The translations under genes were made by a program, and so were the position numbers. From UBA6522 sp965237785 (GTDB taxonomy: Bacteria; Pseudomonadota; Gammaproteobacteria; Steroidobacterales; Rariloculaceae), in contig OZ250159.1 of the NCBI GenBank assembly GCA_965237785.1, positions 2,418,001 to 2,482,000 on the forward strand: a stretch of DNA of 64,000 bases, in the 5' to 3' direction. Positions 16,755 to 26,025 of the stretch are shown piece by piece (position 1 is the first letter of the stretch; each line of letters starts with the position of its first letter). The notes beneath the pieces were generated by a model. The model did not search any database. It was given only the letters and a program-made list of their open reading frames with translations, and was not told the origin of the DNA.

Positions 16755-18206
16755 CTATCGTAACAGCGCCTCCGCCAGCATTCCTTTCAACTGCTCTTGC
16801 ACCGATTTCACTTCGGCCTCAGCGGTGGTCAGGTCCGCAAGAATCGACTCGGGATCGCCGTAGTCCTCCTCCCCCGTATGAGGATTCCTGATATCGAGGT
16901 TGTAGCCGCGCGTCTTGATCTCTTCGGCGCCGACCTTCCAGGCGCGATCTCCTTCCTCGCGGCCAGCACGCGCAGCGCCGCCCCACCAGGCTGCGCAATC
17001 GTCCAGATGCTCGAGCTTGATGGGCCTGGTCATGGAATAGGCCTTTTGCCCCTCGGGCACGAGGTGCTCCCAGAACCAGATGTCCCTCGTCGGCTCTCCC
17101 TTCTCGAAAAACAGCAGGTTCGTTCCGATCGAGGCATAGGGCCGGAAGACCGAGTTCGGCAGGCGCACGATGGTGTGAAGGTTGCATTCCTCCATCAGAT
17201 GCTCCTTGAGCCTGGTCTTGATGCCCTCGCCAAACAGCGAGCCGTCGGGTAGGACCACCGCCGCCCTGCCGCCGGGTTTGAGAAGCCGGACGATCAGGGC
17301 GAGGAACAGATCGGCCGTCTCCCGCGTCTTGAAATGCTTTGGGAAATTGGACTCGATGCCATCTTCTTCCTTTCCGCCGAAGGGCGGATTGGTCAGCACG
17401 ATATCCACGCGCTCGTCCTGGCCCCAGGAGATGTAGGGACGCGCCAGCGTGTTGTCATGACGAAGGAAGGACGGATCCTCAATGCCGTGCAGCAGCATGT
17501 TCGTGACGGCGAGCATGTGAGGAAGCGGCTTCTTTTCCACCGCGCGGAGCGAGGCCTGCATCCTGGCCTCGTCTTCGGGCCGTTTCACGTAGCGCTCGCG
17601 CATATGGCGGATGGCGCAGGTGAGGAATCCGCCGGTGCCGCAGGCCGGGTCGAACAGCGTCTCTCCGGGTTTCGGGTCGATCATCCGCGCCATGAAGGAG
17701 GTCACGGCGCGCGGCGTGTAGTATTCGCCTGCGTTGCCGGCAGATTGCAAGTTATTCAGGATTTGCTCGTAAATGTCGCCGAAGTGCTGGCGTTCGGCCA
17801 GGTCATTGAAGTCGATGCCGTTGATCTTGTTGACGACCTGCCGCATCAGCTGGCCGGACTTCATGTAGTTGTGGGCATCCTCGAACACATCGCGCACGAC
17901 GTTGGCCCGGGGGCCGCTCCCGGGCGGAAGCCCCTTGAGCTTCGGAAAGAGATCGCCGTTGACAAAGGCGAGGAGTTCCTCGCCGGTGATGCCTTCCGGG
18001 TCGGCGGCCCAGTCGCGCCATTGCAGTTGGGCGGGGATAGGCGAGCGATAGTCGTCGCTGAACTCTTCGAGTTCCTGATCCTGGTCGTCGATGATCTTGA
18101 GGAAGAACATCCAGCAGAGCTGACTGATGCGCTGGGCATCCCCATCGACGCCCACATCCTGGCGCATGATATCCTGAATGGATTTCACGAGATTGCTGAC
18201 GGCCAT
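16755..18206 (-). CDS. hsdM: Type I restriction modification subunit
   Basis: 483 residues from ATG 18206, two bases after the hsdR stop. It has an N-terminal HsdM helical bundle (MAVSNLVKSIQDIMRQ), the SAM motif FDPACGTGGFL near 185-195 and the catalytic NPPF at 273-276, typical of N6-adenine methylases. An upstream frame extension into hsdR is rejected because it has no conserved sequence. It works with HsdS as the methylase core of the complex. About 45 bases of non-coding DNA separate it from mntA, the only real gap in the operon. Confidence 0.95.
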   Translation of the reverse strand: MAVSNLVKSIQDIMRQDVGVDGDAQRISQLCWMFFLKIIDDQDQELEEFSDDYRSPIPAQLQWRDWAADPEGITGEELLAFVNGDLFPKLKGLPPGSGPRANVVRDVFEDAHNYMKSGQLMRQVVNKINGIDFNDLAERQHFGDIYEQILNNLQSAGNAGEYYTPRAVTSFMARMIDPKPGETLFDPACGTGGFLTCAIRHMRERYVKRPEDEARMQASLRAVEKKPLPHMLAVTNMLLHGIEDPSFLRHDNTLARPYISWGQDERVDIVLTNPPFGGKEEDGIESNFPKHFKTRETADLFLALIVRLLKPGGRAAVVLPDGSLFGEGIKTRLKEHLMEECNLHTIVRLPNSVFRPYASIGTNLLFFEKGEPTRDIWFWEHLVPEGQKAYSMTRPIKLEHLDDCAAWWGGAARAGREEGDRAWKVGAEEIKTRGYNLDIRNPHTGEEDYGDPESILADLTTAEAEVKSVQEQLKGMLAEALLR

Positions 18207-18208
18207 GC

Positions 18209-20686
18209 TCAGGCGGTATCCCTGTAGAGCGCGGATTGAAGGTCGTGCACAGCCCGCTCGAAACCCGGCCTGCCGCCGAACGCGCGGACCAGTTCGAGCG
18301 GCGTGCCGAGCCTGTCGATCGGCGGAATCCTGAGCACGTTGGCGTCGTCGAGGTTGAGCACGCACTCGTCGGCGTACTTGTCGAGCAGCGCATCGAGCAC
18401 GGCGCGGGCCTGCTCTCCGTACTTCGTGAACGCGTCGCGTTTCTTGACGTTGTCGGCCCGCTCGCGGCGCGTCAGCGGTTTGGCATCGAACGCCACATGG
18501 CAGATTAGATCGAAAGGATCGAGATCCCTCCCCAACTCGTCGACGAGCACGGTCAACGGCAGACCCTCGGCCGCCATTTCCTCGATAATCGCCTGCTTGC
18601 GCTCGGCGGCATTCCAGCGTCTCAGAAAGTCGTCAAGGCTTGCGAAACGCTTACGCAGGGCTTTCCTGGTGAAGTCGCGCAGCGACTCGGTAACAAGCTT
18701 GCCATGCTCGTCGAGGTATTCCACCCGCTCGGCGACTATGGCCGCGTCGACGCCGTCGACGTAGACCTTCTTTTGCGGCCCGTTCCCGGGCGGCGGCGGA
18801 AGGTCGGGATCGTCGATGACTATTTCGCCATCGTCAGGGTGGTCGGGAAGCGTGCCGCCGTCGTCATCGACGGGCGGTACCTCGGGCGGGTCGATGGGAT
18901 CGTCGTCGCCGGGTTCGTAGATCTGCACCGGTTCCCCGTCGAACTCCGGATCTGCGAAATGACTGGTCGCGCCCCGGCAGTCGATCAGCGTGAAATAGAA
19001 TTTGCGCGTGTCCTCGTGCACCCGGGTGCCGCGGCCGACGATCTGCTTGAACTCGGTCATTGAACCAACGGCCCGGTCAAGCACGATCAGCCGGCAAGTC
19101 TGCACGTCGACGCCGGTGGAAAGCAGGCGTGACGTGGTGACAAGGACGGGGTATTTGGATTCCGGGTCGATGAAGTTGCCGAGCTCGTTCTGCCCCTCGG
19201 CATCGCTGCCGGTGATGCGCATGACATAGCGGCGGTTCCCGTCCACGAGATCCGCGTTCTCATTGACCAGCGCCTGACGCATGCGCGCGGCGTGTTCCTG
19301 ATCGACGCAAAAGACGATGGCCTTCTGAAAGCGATCTCCACTCTCCTTCAGGAATTGCGAGACCTTTTGCGCCACCAGCCTTGTGCGCCCGTCTATGACA
19401 AGCGTGCGGTCGAAATCCTTCACGTTGTAGATGCGATCCTCGACCTCCTCACCCTCTCGGTCGAGCTGGCCCATTTCCGGGCGGTAGCCCTGCACGTCGC
19501 GGTCGATGTGGACCTTGACCACCTTGTAGGGCGCGAGGAAGCCGTCGCGGATGCCCTGCTTCAGGGAATAGGAGAACACCGGCTCCCCGAAATAGGCGAT
19601 GTTGGACACGTATTTTGTCTCTTTCGGTGTCGCGGTGAGGCCGATCTGGGTGGCCGAGGAGAAATATTCCAGTATCTCGCGCCATGCCGAATCTTCGGCG
19701 GCACTGCCCCGGTGGCACTCATCGATCACGATCAGATCGAAAAAACCAGGCGAAAACTCCCGATAGATCTTCTGGTGTTCCTCCGGCCCGGTGATCGCCT
19801 GGTAGAGTCCGAGATAGATTTCAAAGGCTGTGTCGATGCGGCGCTTCTTGTCGATGGCTCGCGTCATGTCGATCTGGCTGCCATCGTCGCGCTCGATGGT
19901 CTTGGCATAAGTCGACAGCTTGGCCATTGCACCGCCGAATGGGCGGAAATCGTTCACCATGGTCTGGTCGATCAGCACGTTGCGGTCGGCAAGGAATAGG
20001 GTGCGCTTCTTGCGTCCCGACTTCCACAGCCGCCAGATGATCTGAAATGCAGTGTAGGTCTTGCCCGTGCCGGTTGCCATGACGAGCAGGATGCGATCTT
20101 GCCCCTTGGCGATCGCCTCAATGGCGGCGTTTATGGCGTTGTTTTGATAGTAACGTGGCTTCTTGCCGCTGCCGTCTTCGTGATAGTTCTGAAGGACGAT
20201 CTTCTCGGACTCTGGGTCAAGTCCTTTCCAGGTCCGATAGCGGGACCATAGTTCGGCGGGCGGGGGAAATTCTTTCAGGGAGAGGTTCGTCTCGCGCGGT
20301 GTCGTGGCGCCGGCGCCGGCGCCGGCGCCGGTGCGGTCGTGAAACACGAAGCCGTCGCCGTTGGAGGAGAACACGAAGGGGATGTTCAGCGTTTCGGCGT
20401 AGCCGAGCGCTTGTTGCATGCCGTCGCCGACGCTGTGTTTATTGTCCTTGGCCTCAATGACGGCAAGGGGAATGTTGGGCTTGTAGTAGAGGATGTAGTC
20501 GGCGCGCTTGGCTTGGCCGCGCGTGACCAGCTTGCCGCGGACGATGATGCGGCCGTTGGTGAAGCTTACCTCCTCGCGGATTTGCTGCATTTCGTCCCAG
20601 CCAGCCCTGCGGAGAGCGGGGGTGATGAACTTGGTGCAGATGTCGCGTTCGGAGAGGCTTCGTTTGTCCATGACGGTTAACGACAT
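18209..20686 (-). CDS. hsdR: Type I restriction endonuclease subunit R
   Basis: 825 residues. A nuclease domain of the PD-(D/E)XK type occupies the N-terminus (D63, then VIEAK at 76-80); a helicase motor follows with TGTGKT at 205-210, DECH at 322-325, TATPKET and GRGTR motifs. The C-terminal third contains an acidic, proline-rich linker (EPGDDDPIDPPEVPPVDDD) before the HsdM-interacting helical region. It is the DNA-translocating, cleaving subunit. It is first in the operon hsdR-hsdM-mntA-hepT-hsdS. Residues 119-126 (GAGAGAGA) are encoded by a short hexanucleotide repeat. Confidence 0.95.
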   Translation of the reverse strand: MSLTVMDKRSLSERDICTKFITPALRRAGWDEMQQIREEVSFTNGRIIVRGKLVTRGQAKRADYILYYKPNIPLAVIEAKDNKHSVGDGMQQALGYAETLNIPFVFSSNGDGFVFHDRTGAGAGAGATTPRETNLSLKEFPPPAELWSRYRTWKGLDPESEKIVLQNYHEDGSGKKPRYYQNNAINAAIEAIAKGQDRILLVMATGTGKTYTAFQIIWRLWKSGRKKRTLFLADRNVLIDQTMVNDFRPFGGAMAKLSTYAKTIERDDGSQIDMTRAIDKKRRIDTAFEIYLGLYQAITGPEEHQKIYREFSPGFFDLIVIDECHRGSAAEDSAWREILEYFSSATQIGLTATPKETKYVSNIAYFGEPVFSYSLKQGIRDGFLAPYKVVKVHIDRDVQGYRPEMGQLDREGEEVEDRIYNVKDFDRTLVIDGRTRLVAQKVSQFLKESGDRFQKAIVFCVDQEHAARMRQALVNENADLVDGNRRYVMRITGSDAEGQNELGNFIDPESKYPVLVTTSRLLSTGVDVQTCRLIVLDRAVGSMTEFKQIVGRGTRVHEDTRKFYFTLIDCRGATSHFADPEFDGEPVQIYEPGDDDPIDPPEVPPVDDDGGTLPDHPDDGEIVIDDPDLPPPPGNGPQKKVYVDGVDAAIVAERVEYLDEHGKLVTESLRDFTRKALRKRFASLDDFLRRWNAAERKQAIIEEMAAEGLPLTVLVDELGRDLDPFDLICHVAFDAKPLTRRERADNVKKRDAFTKYGEQARAVLDALLDKYADECVLNLDDANVLRIPPIDRLGTPLELVRAFGGRPGFERAVHDLQSALYRDTA
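20306..20329. repeat. Four tandem GGCGCC hexamers inside hsdR
   Basis: Four perfect copies of the palindromic hexamer GGCGCC, encoding an Ala-Gly run between the nuclease and helicase domains. Gain or loss of a unit keeps the frame, so it could vary linker length but not switch the gene off. Confidence 0.85.
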
Positions 20687-20702
20687 CCCTGTCCGTTGCC
20701 TT

Positions 20703-20837
20703 TCATCCCCGTGCCTTCCTTTCCGGGTGTGATTCAGGCGACTCTGGCGACTTCAGCCGCTTGAATTCCTCAACCGAGAGCAGGATAACCATTGACCGTC
20801 CATGATTGATCATCGAAATAGGCTCCGCGCGGGCGAA
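20703..20837 (-). pseudogene. Fragment of a Phd/YefM-type antitoxin
   Basis: A 44-residue stretch, FARAEPISMINHGRSMVILL followed by SVEEFKRL and a basic tail, resembles the middle and end of prevent-host-death antitoxins (ARxEPVxI-x-HGRP-x-V-LLS-x-EEY). The N-terminal DNA-binding part is missing: the frame upstream is unrelated. It lies directly before hsdR on the same strand. Confidence 0.5.
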
Positions 20838-21311
20838 GGTGAACAGGTGCCAAAGTCGCAGGGAGCGTCTTTGGCACCCTGGGCCTGTCCGAATCTTCCC
20901 GTCGGTGCCAGCAGCAATATTGGCCAATTTAGCCGAAAACGCAACAGATCAGCCTTCTCCGGAGCCGTCCTTCGCTTCATGGCACCCGTTAGCCGTATCC
21001 AGAATAGTGTGCCGTCGCTGACGCCATCACTCGGAGTTTTGATACTATATCCGGGCAATAATCAGGGCGAGGCATGTCCGGCCTTTTGTCGGGGTAGCGG
21101 CTATTTCCAGCATTAGCCACCACATTCTCCCCTACAATCGCCCGATTAGCAGCGCTATTGTCTGGTTTAATAGTCATTATCCTGGAAACAATCATTAAAC
21201 GTGGAAAATTCGGTCGACGCGCCAATTACGCACCGATTGAATCGACTTGGCCCGCAGTCGTTGGACGAGTTTGCGGTAGGCCCCTCATTGCCAGCTCCGT
21301 TTTGAATAGCG
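20838..21311. other. Intergenic, 474 bases, with a 10-bp-stem hairpin
   Basis: GGTGCCAAAG (20846-20855) and CTTTGGCACC (20869-20878) form an inverted repeat with a 13-base loop. The next 60 bases resemble 37270-37330, beside the collapsed copy of this locus. No gene is supported in the rest; a 78-codon minus ORF at 20989-21225 has no motif. Confidence 0.5.
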
Positions 21312-22106
21312 ATGCCGTTTGACCAAGCCCGGACCGAGCTCGTCCTTCAATTCGCACTGTTGGTCGCTGGCGAAGAAGATAGCCCTTTTGATCGCCAGCT
21401 CGGGCCAATTCACTTGCTCAAGTACGTCTATCTCGCCGACTTGGTGAATGCGCGTCGAAACGATGGAAAGGTCTTTACCGGCGCGGATTGGCGTTTCCAC
21501 AAGTTTGGTCCCTGGTCCAATGCGATACATGAAGTTATTGATCCGGCGCTACGAAAGATCGGAGCAGAAAAGCTGGAGTTCGCGAGCGATTACGGAGAAG
21601 ACGATTGGGTCCGATACTCGGTTCGAGATGATCGCCTGCTAACCGAAAAGGGACGCTCGCTTCCAACTTGGATTGCGATGGAACTACGCCGTGATATTCA
21701 TAAGTTTGGCAAGGACACGCCGGCATTGCTGGATTATGTATACAAGACCAAACCGATGCTTTCGGCCAGCCCGAATGACTATCTTGATTTCTCGCTCGAA
21801 GTGGAATCCTTCACCGAGATGATGCGAGAACGGCAGCAGCTAAGAGTCGACAAACTATCTGCAAGAAAAAGAAAACGATTCAGGGAGCGGCTTGGAAAAC
21901 TGCGAAATGAGCAACAGCGAAGAAAAACGGTACGCCCGAATCTGCTGGATCCCGTTGCGAGCCCCAGGCACGACGATATCTACGAGGAGGGAATAGCTTG
22001 GCTTGATCAACTTGCCGGTCCTCAGTTAGAGAGCGGGGACTGTTTGGTCGAGTTCTCTGGGGAAGTCTGGAATTCTCCCACGCGTAAGAGGGGAGATGTT
22101 TCCTGA
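21312..22106 (+). CDS. Panacea/SocA-like putative antitoxin
   Basis: 264 residues. The N-terminal half reads LGPIHLLKYVYLADLVNARR and then WRFHKFGPWSNAIHEVIDPAL, the layout of Panacea/SocA (DUF4065-like) proteins (LQKLLYLAD ... KYGPWSPEVYDAL). Proteins of this group neutralise diverse toxins. The C-terminal half has a basic coiled segment (KRKRFRERLGKLRNEQQRRK). The assignment rests on this pattern only. The gene overlaps the next one by 11 bases, so the two form a two-gene unit of TA type. Confidence 0.55.
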   Translation: MPFDQARTELVLQFALLVAGEEDSPFDRQLGPIHLLKYVYLADLVNARRNDGKVFTGADWRFHKFGPWSNAIHEVIDPALRKIGAEKLEFASDYGEDDWVRYSVRDDRLLTEKGRSLPTWIAMELRRDIHKFGKDTPALLDYVYKTKPMLSASPNDYLDFSLEVESFTEMMRERQQLRVDKLSARKRKRFRERLGKLRNEQQRRKTVRPNLLDPVASPRHDDIYEEGIAWLDQLAGPQLESGDCLVEFSGEVWNSPTRKRGDVS

Positions 22107-22806
22107 CGACTGCATACAGGCGATCATTCAGCCATCCGACTGGTGGTTAAAGAATTCCCGCCCGCGGCTTTGTCGCGGTTCTTTGATCTACGCGTTTGTA
22201 CCGCACGTAGATCAGGTGCCATACACATTCGATCCTATCGGGCGCCGTCAGCCTGACGAGCACACAACAGCAGAGGTTCGCATCGCTCCGCTTAGAATAG
22301 CGCAGGCACGAAGGACAACAAATCTCCCGGTTGCTGCGATGCCCCTATACTCCGGTGAAGTCTGGACTACCTATCGGGCGAAAAAACGACCATGCCTCGT
22401 GATCGGGTGCGATAGTCCGTTAGTAGAGAGAAAACTTGTAAGGGGAATGCCGAATCGCTCAAGCGCACCGATCCTGCTGGCCGCACCCTATTACGGAGCT
22501 GATAAGGACGGCAAACGGAGTGGGTATAACCCGGTTTTCCTTGAGAGAATACGGCACTGTGAATACCCGCAATTTGTTTGGGATAGTCTTCCGATCGGCG
22601 GTCCCAAAGAATCGATACTTCGGCTGGATCACATTCAACCTATTGGTACAAATCACAACTCTTACGAGTTATCTGGTTTTGAACTTAGCGCAGATGCGAT
22701 TGAAGTAGTTGACGAACACATTCGTTGGTTGATTTGGGGCGGTGTACTGGAAGACAGCTTGATTGCGCTCTATCGAGATGAGATCGAATCCACTTTCGAC
22801 CAATAG
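22096..22806 (+). CDS. PemK/MazF-like putative toxin partner
   Basis: 236 residues beginning at ATG 22096, inside the end of the preceding gene. The middle has SGEVWTTYRAKKRPCLVIG followed by APILLAAPYY and FLERIRHCEYPQFVWDSLP, reminiscent of the beta-barrel fold of PemK/MazF mRNA interferases (GDV-x-RPVLVIS ... ), and the end is helical. It is longer than typical MazF (about 110 residues), so extra segments flank the core. With the upstream Panacea-like protein it makes a plausible new-type TA pair. Not firmly recognised. Confidence 0.5.
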   Translation: MFPDDCIQAIIQPSDWWLKNSRPRLCRGSLIYAFVPHVDQVPYTFDPIGRRQPDEHTTAEVRIAPLRIAQARRTTNLPVAAMPLYSGEVWTTYRAKKRPCLVIGCDSPLVERKLVRGMPNRSSAPILLAAPYYGADKDGKRSGYNPVFLERIRHCEYPQFVWDSLPIGGPKESILRLDHIQPIGTNHNSYELSGFELSADAIEVVDEHIRWLIWGGVLEDSLIALYRDEIESTFDQ

Positions 22807-22865
22807 CGTGAAATTGGAGCAATCCCGCATCCTGCGCTCTTCCTGTTCAAATCAACTGCAGCTGA

Positions 22866-25829
22866 CTACTTTCCGCGCCCCGCTTCCGACGCTTGCCTCA
22901 AGTTCCGCGTATAGCTGCAACCCGGCCAATTCGAACAGCCCAGAAATCGACCGTATTGGCCCATCCTTGTCTCCAACCAACCATCGCAGTCGGGGCACGT
23001 CTCCAGGAGCTCACCGCAGTCGCGGCAACGGTGATCGTCGCCTGTCCTTACCGCCAGTCCGGTCCCGCAACTTGGACACGGCCGTCGGGTGAGGCTGCAA
23101 TACGGCCAATTGGAACAGCCATAGAAAGTACTTCCGCTTCTTGGGTTTTCGCGGCGCTCCAGGCGACCCTCCTTGCATTGCGGACAGGGGACGTCGGCTT
23201 GCGGCAGCCGACCGAATACGTTCACGTCGTATCGTCCGTGCATCAGTTCCCGGGCGAACGGTGATGGCGGTCCGCCTTCGGCCAGCAGGTAGACCTGGCG
23301 TCGTGCCCGGGTAATGGCGACGTAGAGAAGGCGCCGCTCTTCGGCATTCGGGTGCGCTTCGGGCGCCGCTAACACCAGGTCGAGCAACGGATCGTCGGTG
23401 ATCTCGGAGGGGAAACCGTGTTTGCCGGAACACAAGCCGAGTACCACGGCATAGTCGGCCTCGAGGCCCTTCGAGCGATGCACGGTCCTGTAGAAAAAAC
23501 GAAGTCCCGGATATCGCTGTGCCAGACGGCCCATGTTCTGGGGCCTCAAGTGTCGGTATCGGCCCATCAGCAGCACGCTGGAGGTTCCGTCGTGCCGGCT
23601 GGCATCCTCGGCAATCCTGTCGAGCGCCTCCTTCAACAGCGGAGGGCCTTCCTGTTCCGGCAGGCCGAGATGCACGGCCGGGCGGTCCGCCTTGTGCATC
23701 GGACGGACGGTCTTGCGAATCTGCGCAGGGTTGCGTAGCACGAAGTTAGTCGCCACCTCCGCGATACGGTCGCAGGTCCGGAACATGGTTTCCAGGTCGA
23801 TGCGCAAGTAGTCGCCGAACCACGTTTTGAACTCCCGCATGACAGCGATATCGGATCCGCCGAACCGGTAGATGGCCTGCCAGTCATCGCCGACGGCGAA
23901 GAGCTGGGAGTCGGGGGAGCTGTCCAGCAACGCCTTGAGCAGCCTCGCCCGCGCCGGGGAAATATCTTGAAACTCGTCGACCATGATGTATCCAAACGGA
24001 CTGCGGTAGCGGCCCGACTCCACCAGGTCGGTCGCCCGGTTGATCATGTCGTGAAAATCGATCGTGCCGGAGCGGGTCAGCGATTCCTGGTAGCGCTCGA
24101 ATACCGGCCGGAACACGGCCAGGAACGCTTCCGCCCGCTTGCGGTCAGCGAGGGATGCCGCCCGTTGGGAGATTTCTGCAAAGGACAGCCGGGAGCCCTT
24201 GAAGTGTTGCAGGAATGTCGCGAGCAGTCGCGTGAACGGGTCGATTCGGCCTTGTTGTTCGAGGACGCCAAACAGGTCGTCCCGGGGGATCGGCGAGAGG
24301 ACGACACCATGGGCGCTGAGCTTTTCCGCCAGGTTGCACAGCAGGCGGCCATCGGCGTGCTCGTGGCTGAAGGTTTCGATCAGCGCGGTGCCGTGCTCTT
24401 CATGGACCCGGCGCTTCCAATCCATCTCAAGGTGGTACTTGTCGTTGTCGACGAACGACGCGGTCTTGCCCTCGGCATCGAGCCCGAAATGCTCGATGTA
24501 GATGCCGTGATCCGGGAGATGAAAATCGGGTTGGTACTGGCGCTTGTCCGACGTGGCGGTATCGTGCTCGTAGGATGCTTCGTATTCGTAGGCGATGCCG
24601 TTGAGATAGAGGTAGTTCGCGATCTCGCATTCCTCGTAGCTCTTGACTTTCTCGCCCTTCAGGGAGCGGATGTCGTGGCGGCGGATGTAGTTCCAGTATT
24701 CTCCCCAATTTCTGAATTCGTGCTCGCTCTTGTAGGGCGCGAACTGGTCCCGGAACCATTCCAGCATCGTCCCCGACAGCCCACCGTCAGCAAGCAGGTC
24801 GGCGACGATGTCCTTCAACAGTTCGAACAGCGCCCGGTCGCTCTCGGCGGAGGGTGCGAGCGCGGGTCGCCTGCCTTCGGCTTGGCCAATAATCGCCAGC
24901 CCCAGGCTGTGGAATGTGCGAACTGTCACGCCGCGCGCTGCGGTTGGGCCGAGGCGTTTGCGGATCCGCTGCTGCATCTCGTGGCGGGCGTCGCGCGCGA
25001 AGGCCAGGAGGAGTAGTTCGGACGGGCGCCGGTAGCCACGCTTGATGAGCCAGCCGGCCTTGGCCACGATTACGGAGGTTTTGCCGCTGCCGGCTGCGGC
25101 GACGACCAGGTTGCGGTGGTCGTCGAGGACGACGGCGTGGCGCTGTTCCTCGGTGAGGGGCATGGCCTCGATCGTGTCGAACAAGGTGCGTGAGCGGGAT
25201 AGCTCGTTGGCAATGCGTGCCTCGTTTGCTTTCTCGCGGGCACGGTCTGGTGCTTCCAGGAATTCCAGAATGTCCTTCAGCATTCGGATCTCTGGGGCAT
25301 CGGCCAGCGATGATGGCCACCGCCCCACCAAGCCACCGGCGGCCACCTGCGCATCACGCGTGAGATCGCGTATGTCGGCGACACGGACGTAGTTTGGCGG
25401 ATCCGCGAGCTGCGTGAGGCAATCGTGTATGGATCGCAACTTCCCGATTTGCGGTGCCAAGGCACGGCGCCACCAGCGGACCCTCACGTTTTCCAGTGAT
25501 TCGTTAAGCGCTTTCGCATCATCTCGCGCCAGCCCCGATACAGTTACCCCGCCCCCGATGTGACGCAGATACACGCTCGCCCAGTGGCGGTGGTTCTTCA
25601 CGCTTACGGCCTTCAGATCACCTATGGAGATATCCCTTGATCTGAACGCTAAGCTCACTCTCACGACGTTGGCAATTACCGCAACTGCCCTTGCGTCGCG
25701 TGGGTGCAGGACGGCGAACAACATCGACGCCAGTCCCGTTCGATTCGCCTTGAAGATGTCTTCGGCTTGCGAGTGTGGTTCAGGAGGACTTTGCTTGGTG
25801 CTCGGCGGTGCTTTAGAGGCGGTGGTCAA
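22866..25829 (-). CDS. UvrD/HelD-like SF1 helicase with C-terminal zinc ribbons
   Basis: 987 residues. Q-motif LTEEQR at 225-230, Walker A AAAGSGKT at 244-251, Walker B VDEFQD, then motifs GDDWQAIYRFGGSD, VHRSKGLEAD and YVAITRARR: a complete superfamily 1A helicase most like DNA helicase IV. The last 110 residues carry Cys4 topoisomerase-type zinc ribbons (CPQCKEGRLERR ... FYGCSNWPYC, then CPSCGTG, CRDCGELL, CPDCDGWL ... FLGCSNWPGC). An endonuclease-like insert between motifs Ia and II carries DFHLPDHGIYIEHFG, a pattern seen in DNA-helicase IV relatives. Such helicases act in repair and are common in defence islands. Stands alone in its transcription unit. Confidence 0.88.
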   Translation of the reverse strand: MTTASKAPPSTKQSPPEPHSQAEDIFKANRTGLASMLFAVLHPRDARAVAVIANVVRVSLAFRSRDISIGDLKAVSVKNHRHWASVYLRHIGGGVTVSGLARDDAKALNESLENVRVRWWRRALAPQIGKLRSIHDCLTQLADPPNYVRVADIRDLTRDAQVAAGGLVGRWPSSLADAPEIRMLKDILEFLEAPDRAREKANEARIANELSRSRTLFDTIEAMPLTEEQRHAVVLDDHRNLVVAAAGSGKTSVIVAKAGWLIKRGYRRPSELLLLAFARDARHEMQQRIRKRLGPTAARGVTVRTFHSLGLAIIGQAEGRRPALAPSAESDRALFELLKDIVADLLADGGLSGTMLEWFRDQFAPYKSEHEFRNWGEYWNYIRRHDIRSLKGEKVKSYEECEIANYLYLNGIAYEYEASYEHDTATSDKRQYQPDFHLPDHGIYIEHFGLDAEGKTASFVDNDKYHLEMDWKRRVHEEHGTALIETFSHEHADGRLLCNLAEKLSAHGVVLSPIPRDDLFGVLEQQGRIDPFTRLLATFLQHFKGSRLSFAEISQRAASLADRKRAEAFLAVFRPVFERYQESLTRSGTIDFHDMINRATDLVESGRYRSPFGYIMVDEFQDISPARARLLKALLDSSPDSQLFAVGDDWQAIYRFGGSDIAVMREFKTWFGDYLRIDLETMFRTCDRIAEVATNFVLRNPAQIRKTVRPMHKADRPAVHLGLPEQEGPPLLKEALDRIAEDASRHDGTSSVLLMGRYRHLRPQNMGRLAQRYPGLRFFYRTVHRSKGLEADYAVVLGLCSGKHGFPSEITDDPLLDLVLAAPEAHPNAEERRLLYVAITRARRQVYLLAEGGPPSPFARELMHGRYDVNVFGRLPQADVPCPQCKEGRLERRENPRSGSTFYGCSNWPYCSLTRRPCPSCGTGLAVRTGDDHRCRDCGELLETCPDCDGWLETRMGQYGRFLGCSNWPGCSYTRNLRQASEAGRGK

Positions 25830-26025
25830 TGCTTGGTAGCTTAGAAATAGGGATGGAACAAAAAAGGGATTTGGCTTTGTATCGGATATGCAGGAGGCTG
25901 GTAAATGAGGCGGTTCGTACTTTTAGGCTCCGGTCGTGAGTTGTCCCGTACACATTCTTTACCGTGCGGATATTCCGAATAGAATTCTCGCGCGAAGCGC
26001 AGGGCACTAAATCCAAGGCAGTAAA

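Noticed and set aside
18207..18365. Upstream extension of hsdM into hsdR
   Set aside because: The extra 53 codons have shadow composition, and the conserved HsdM start (MAVSNLVKS) is at 18206.
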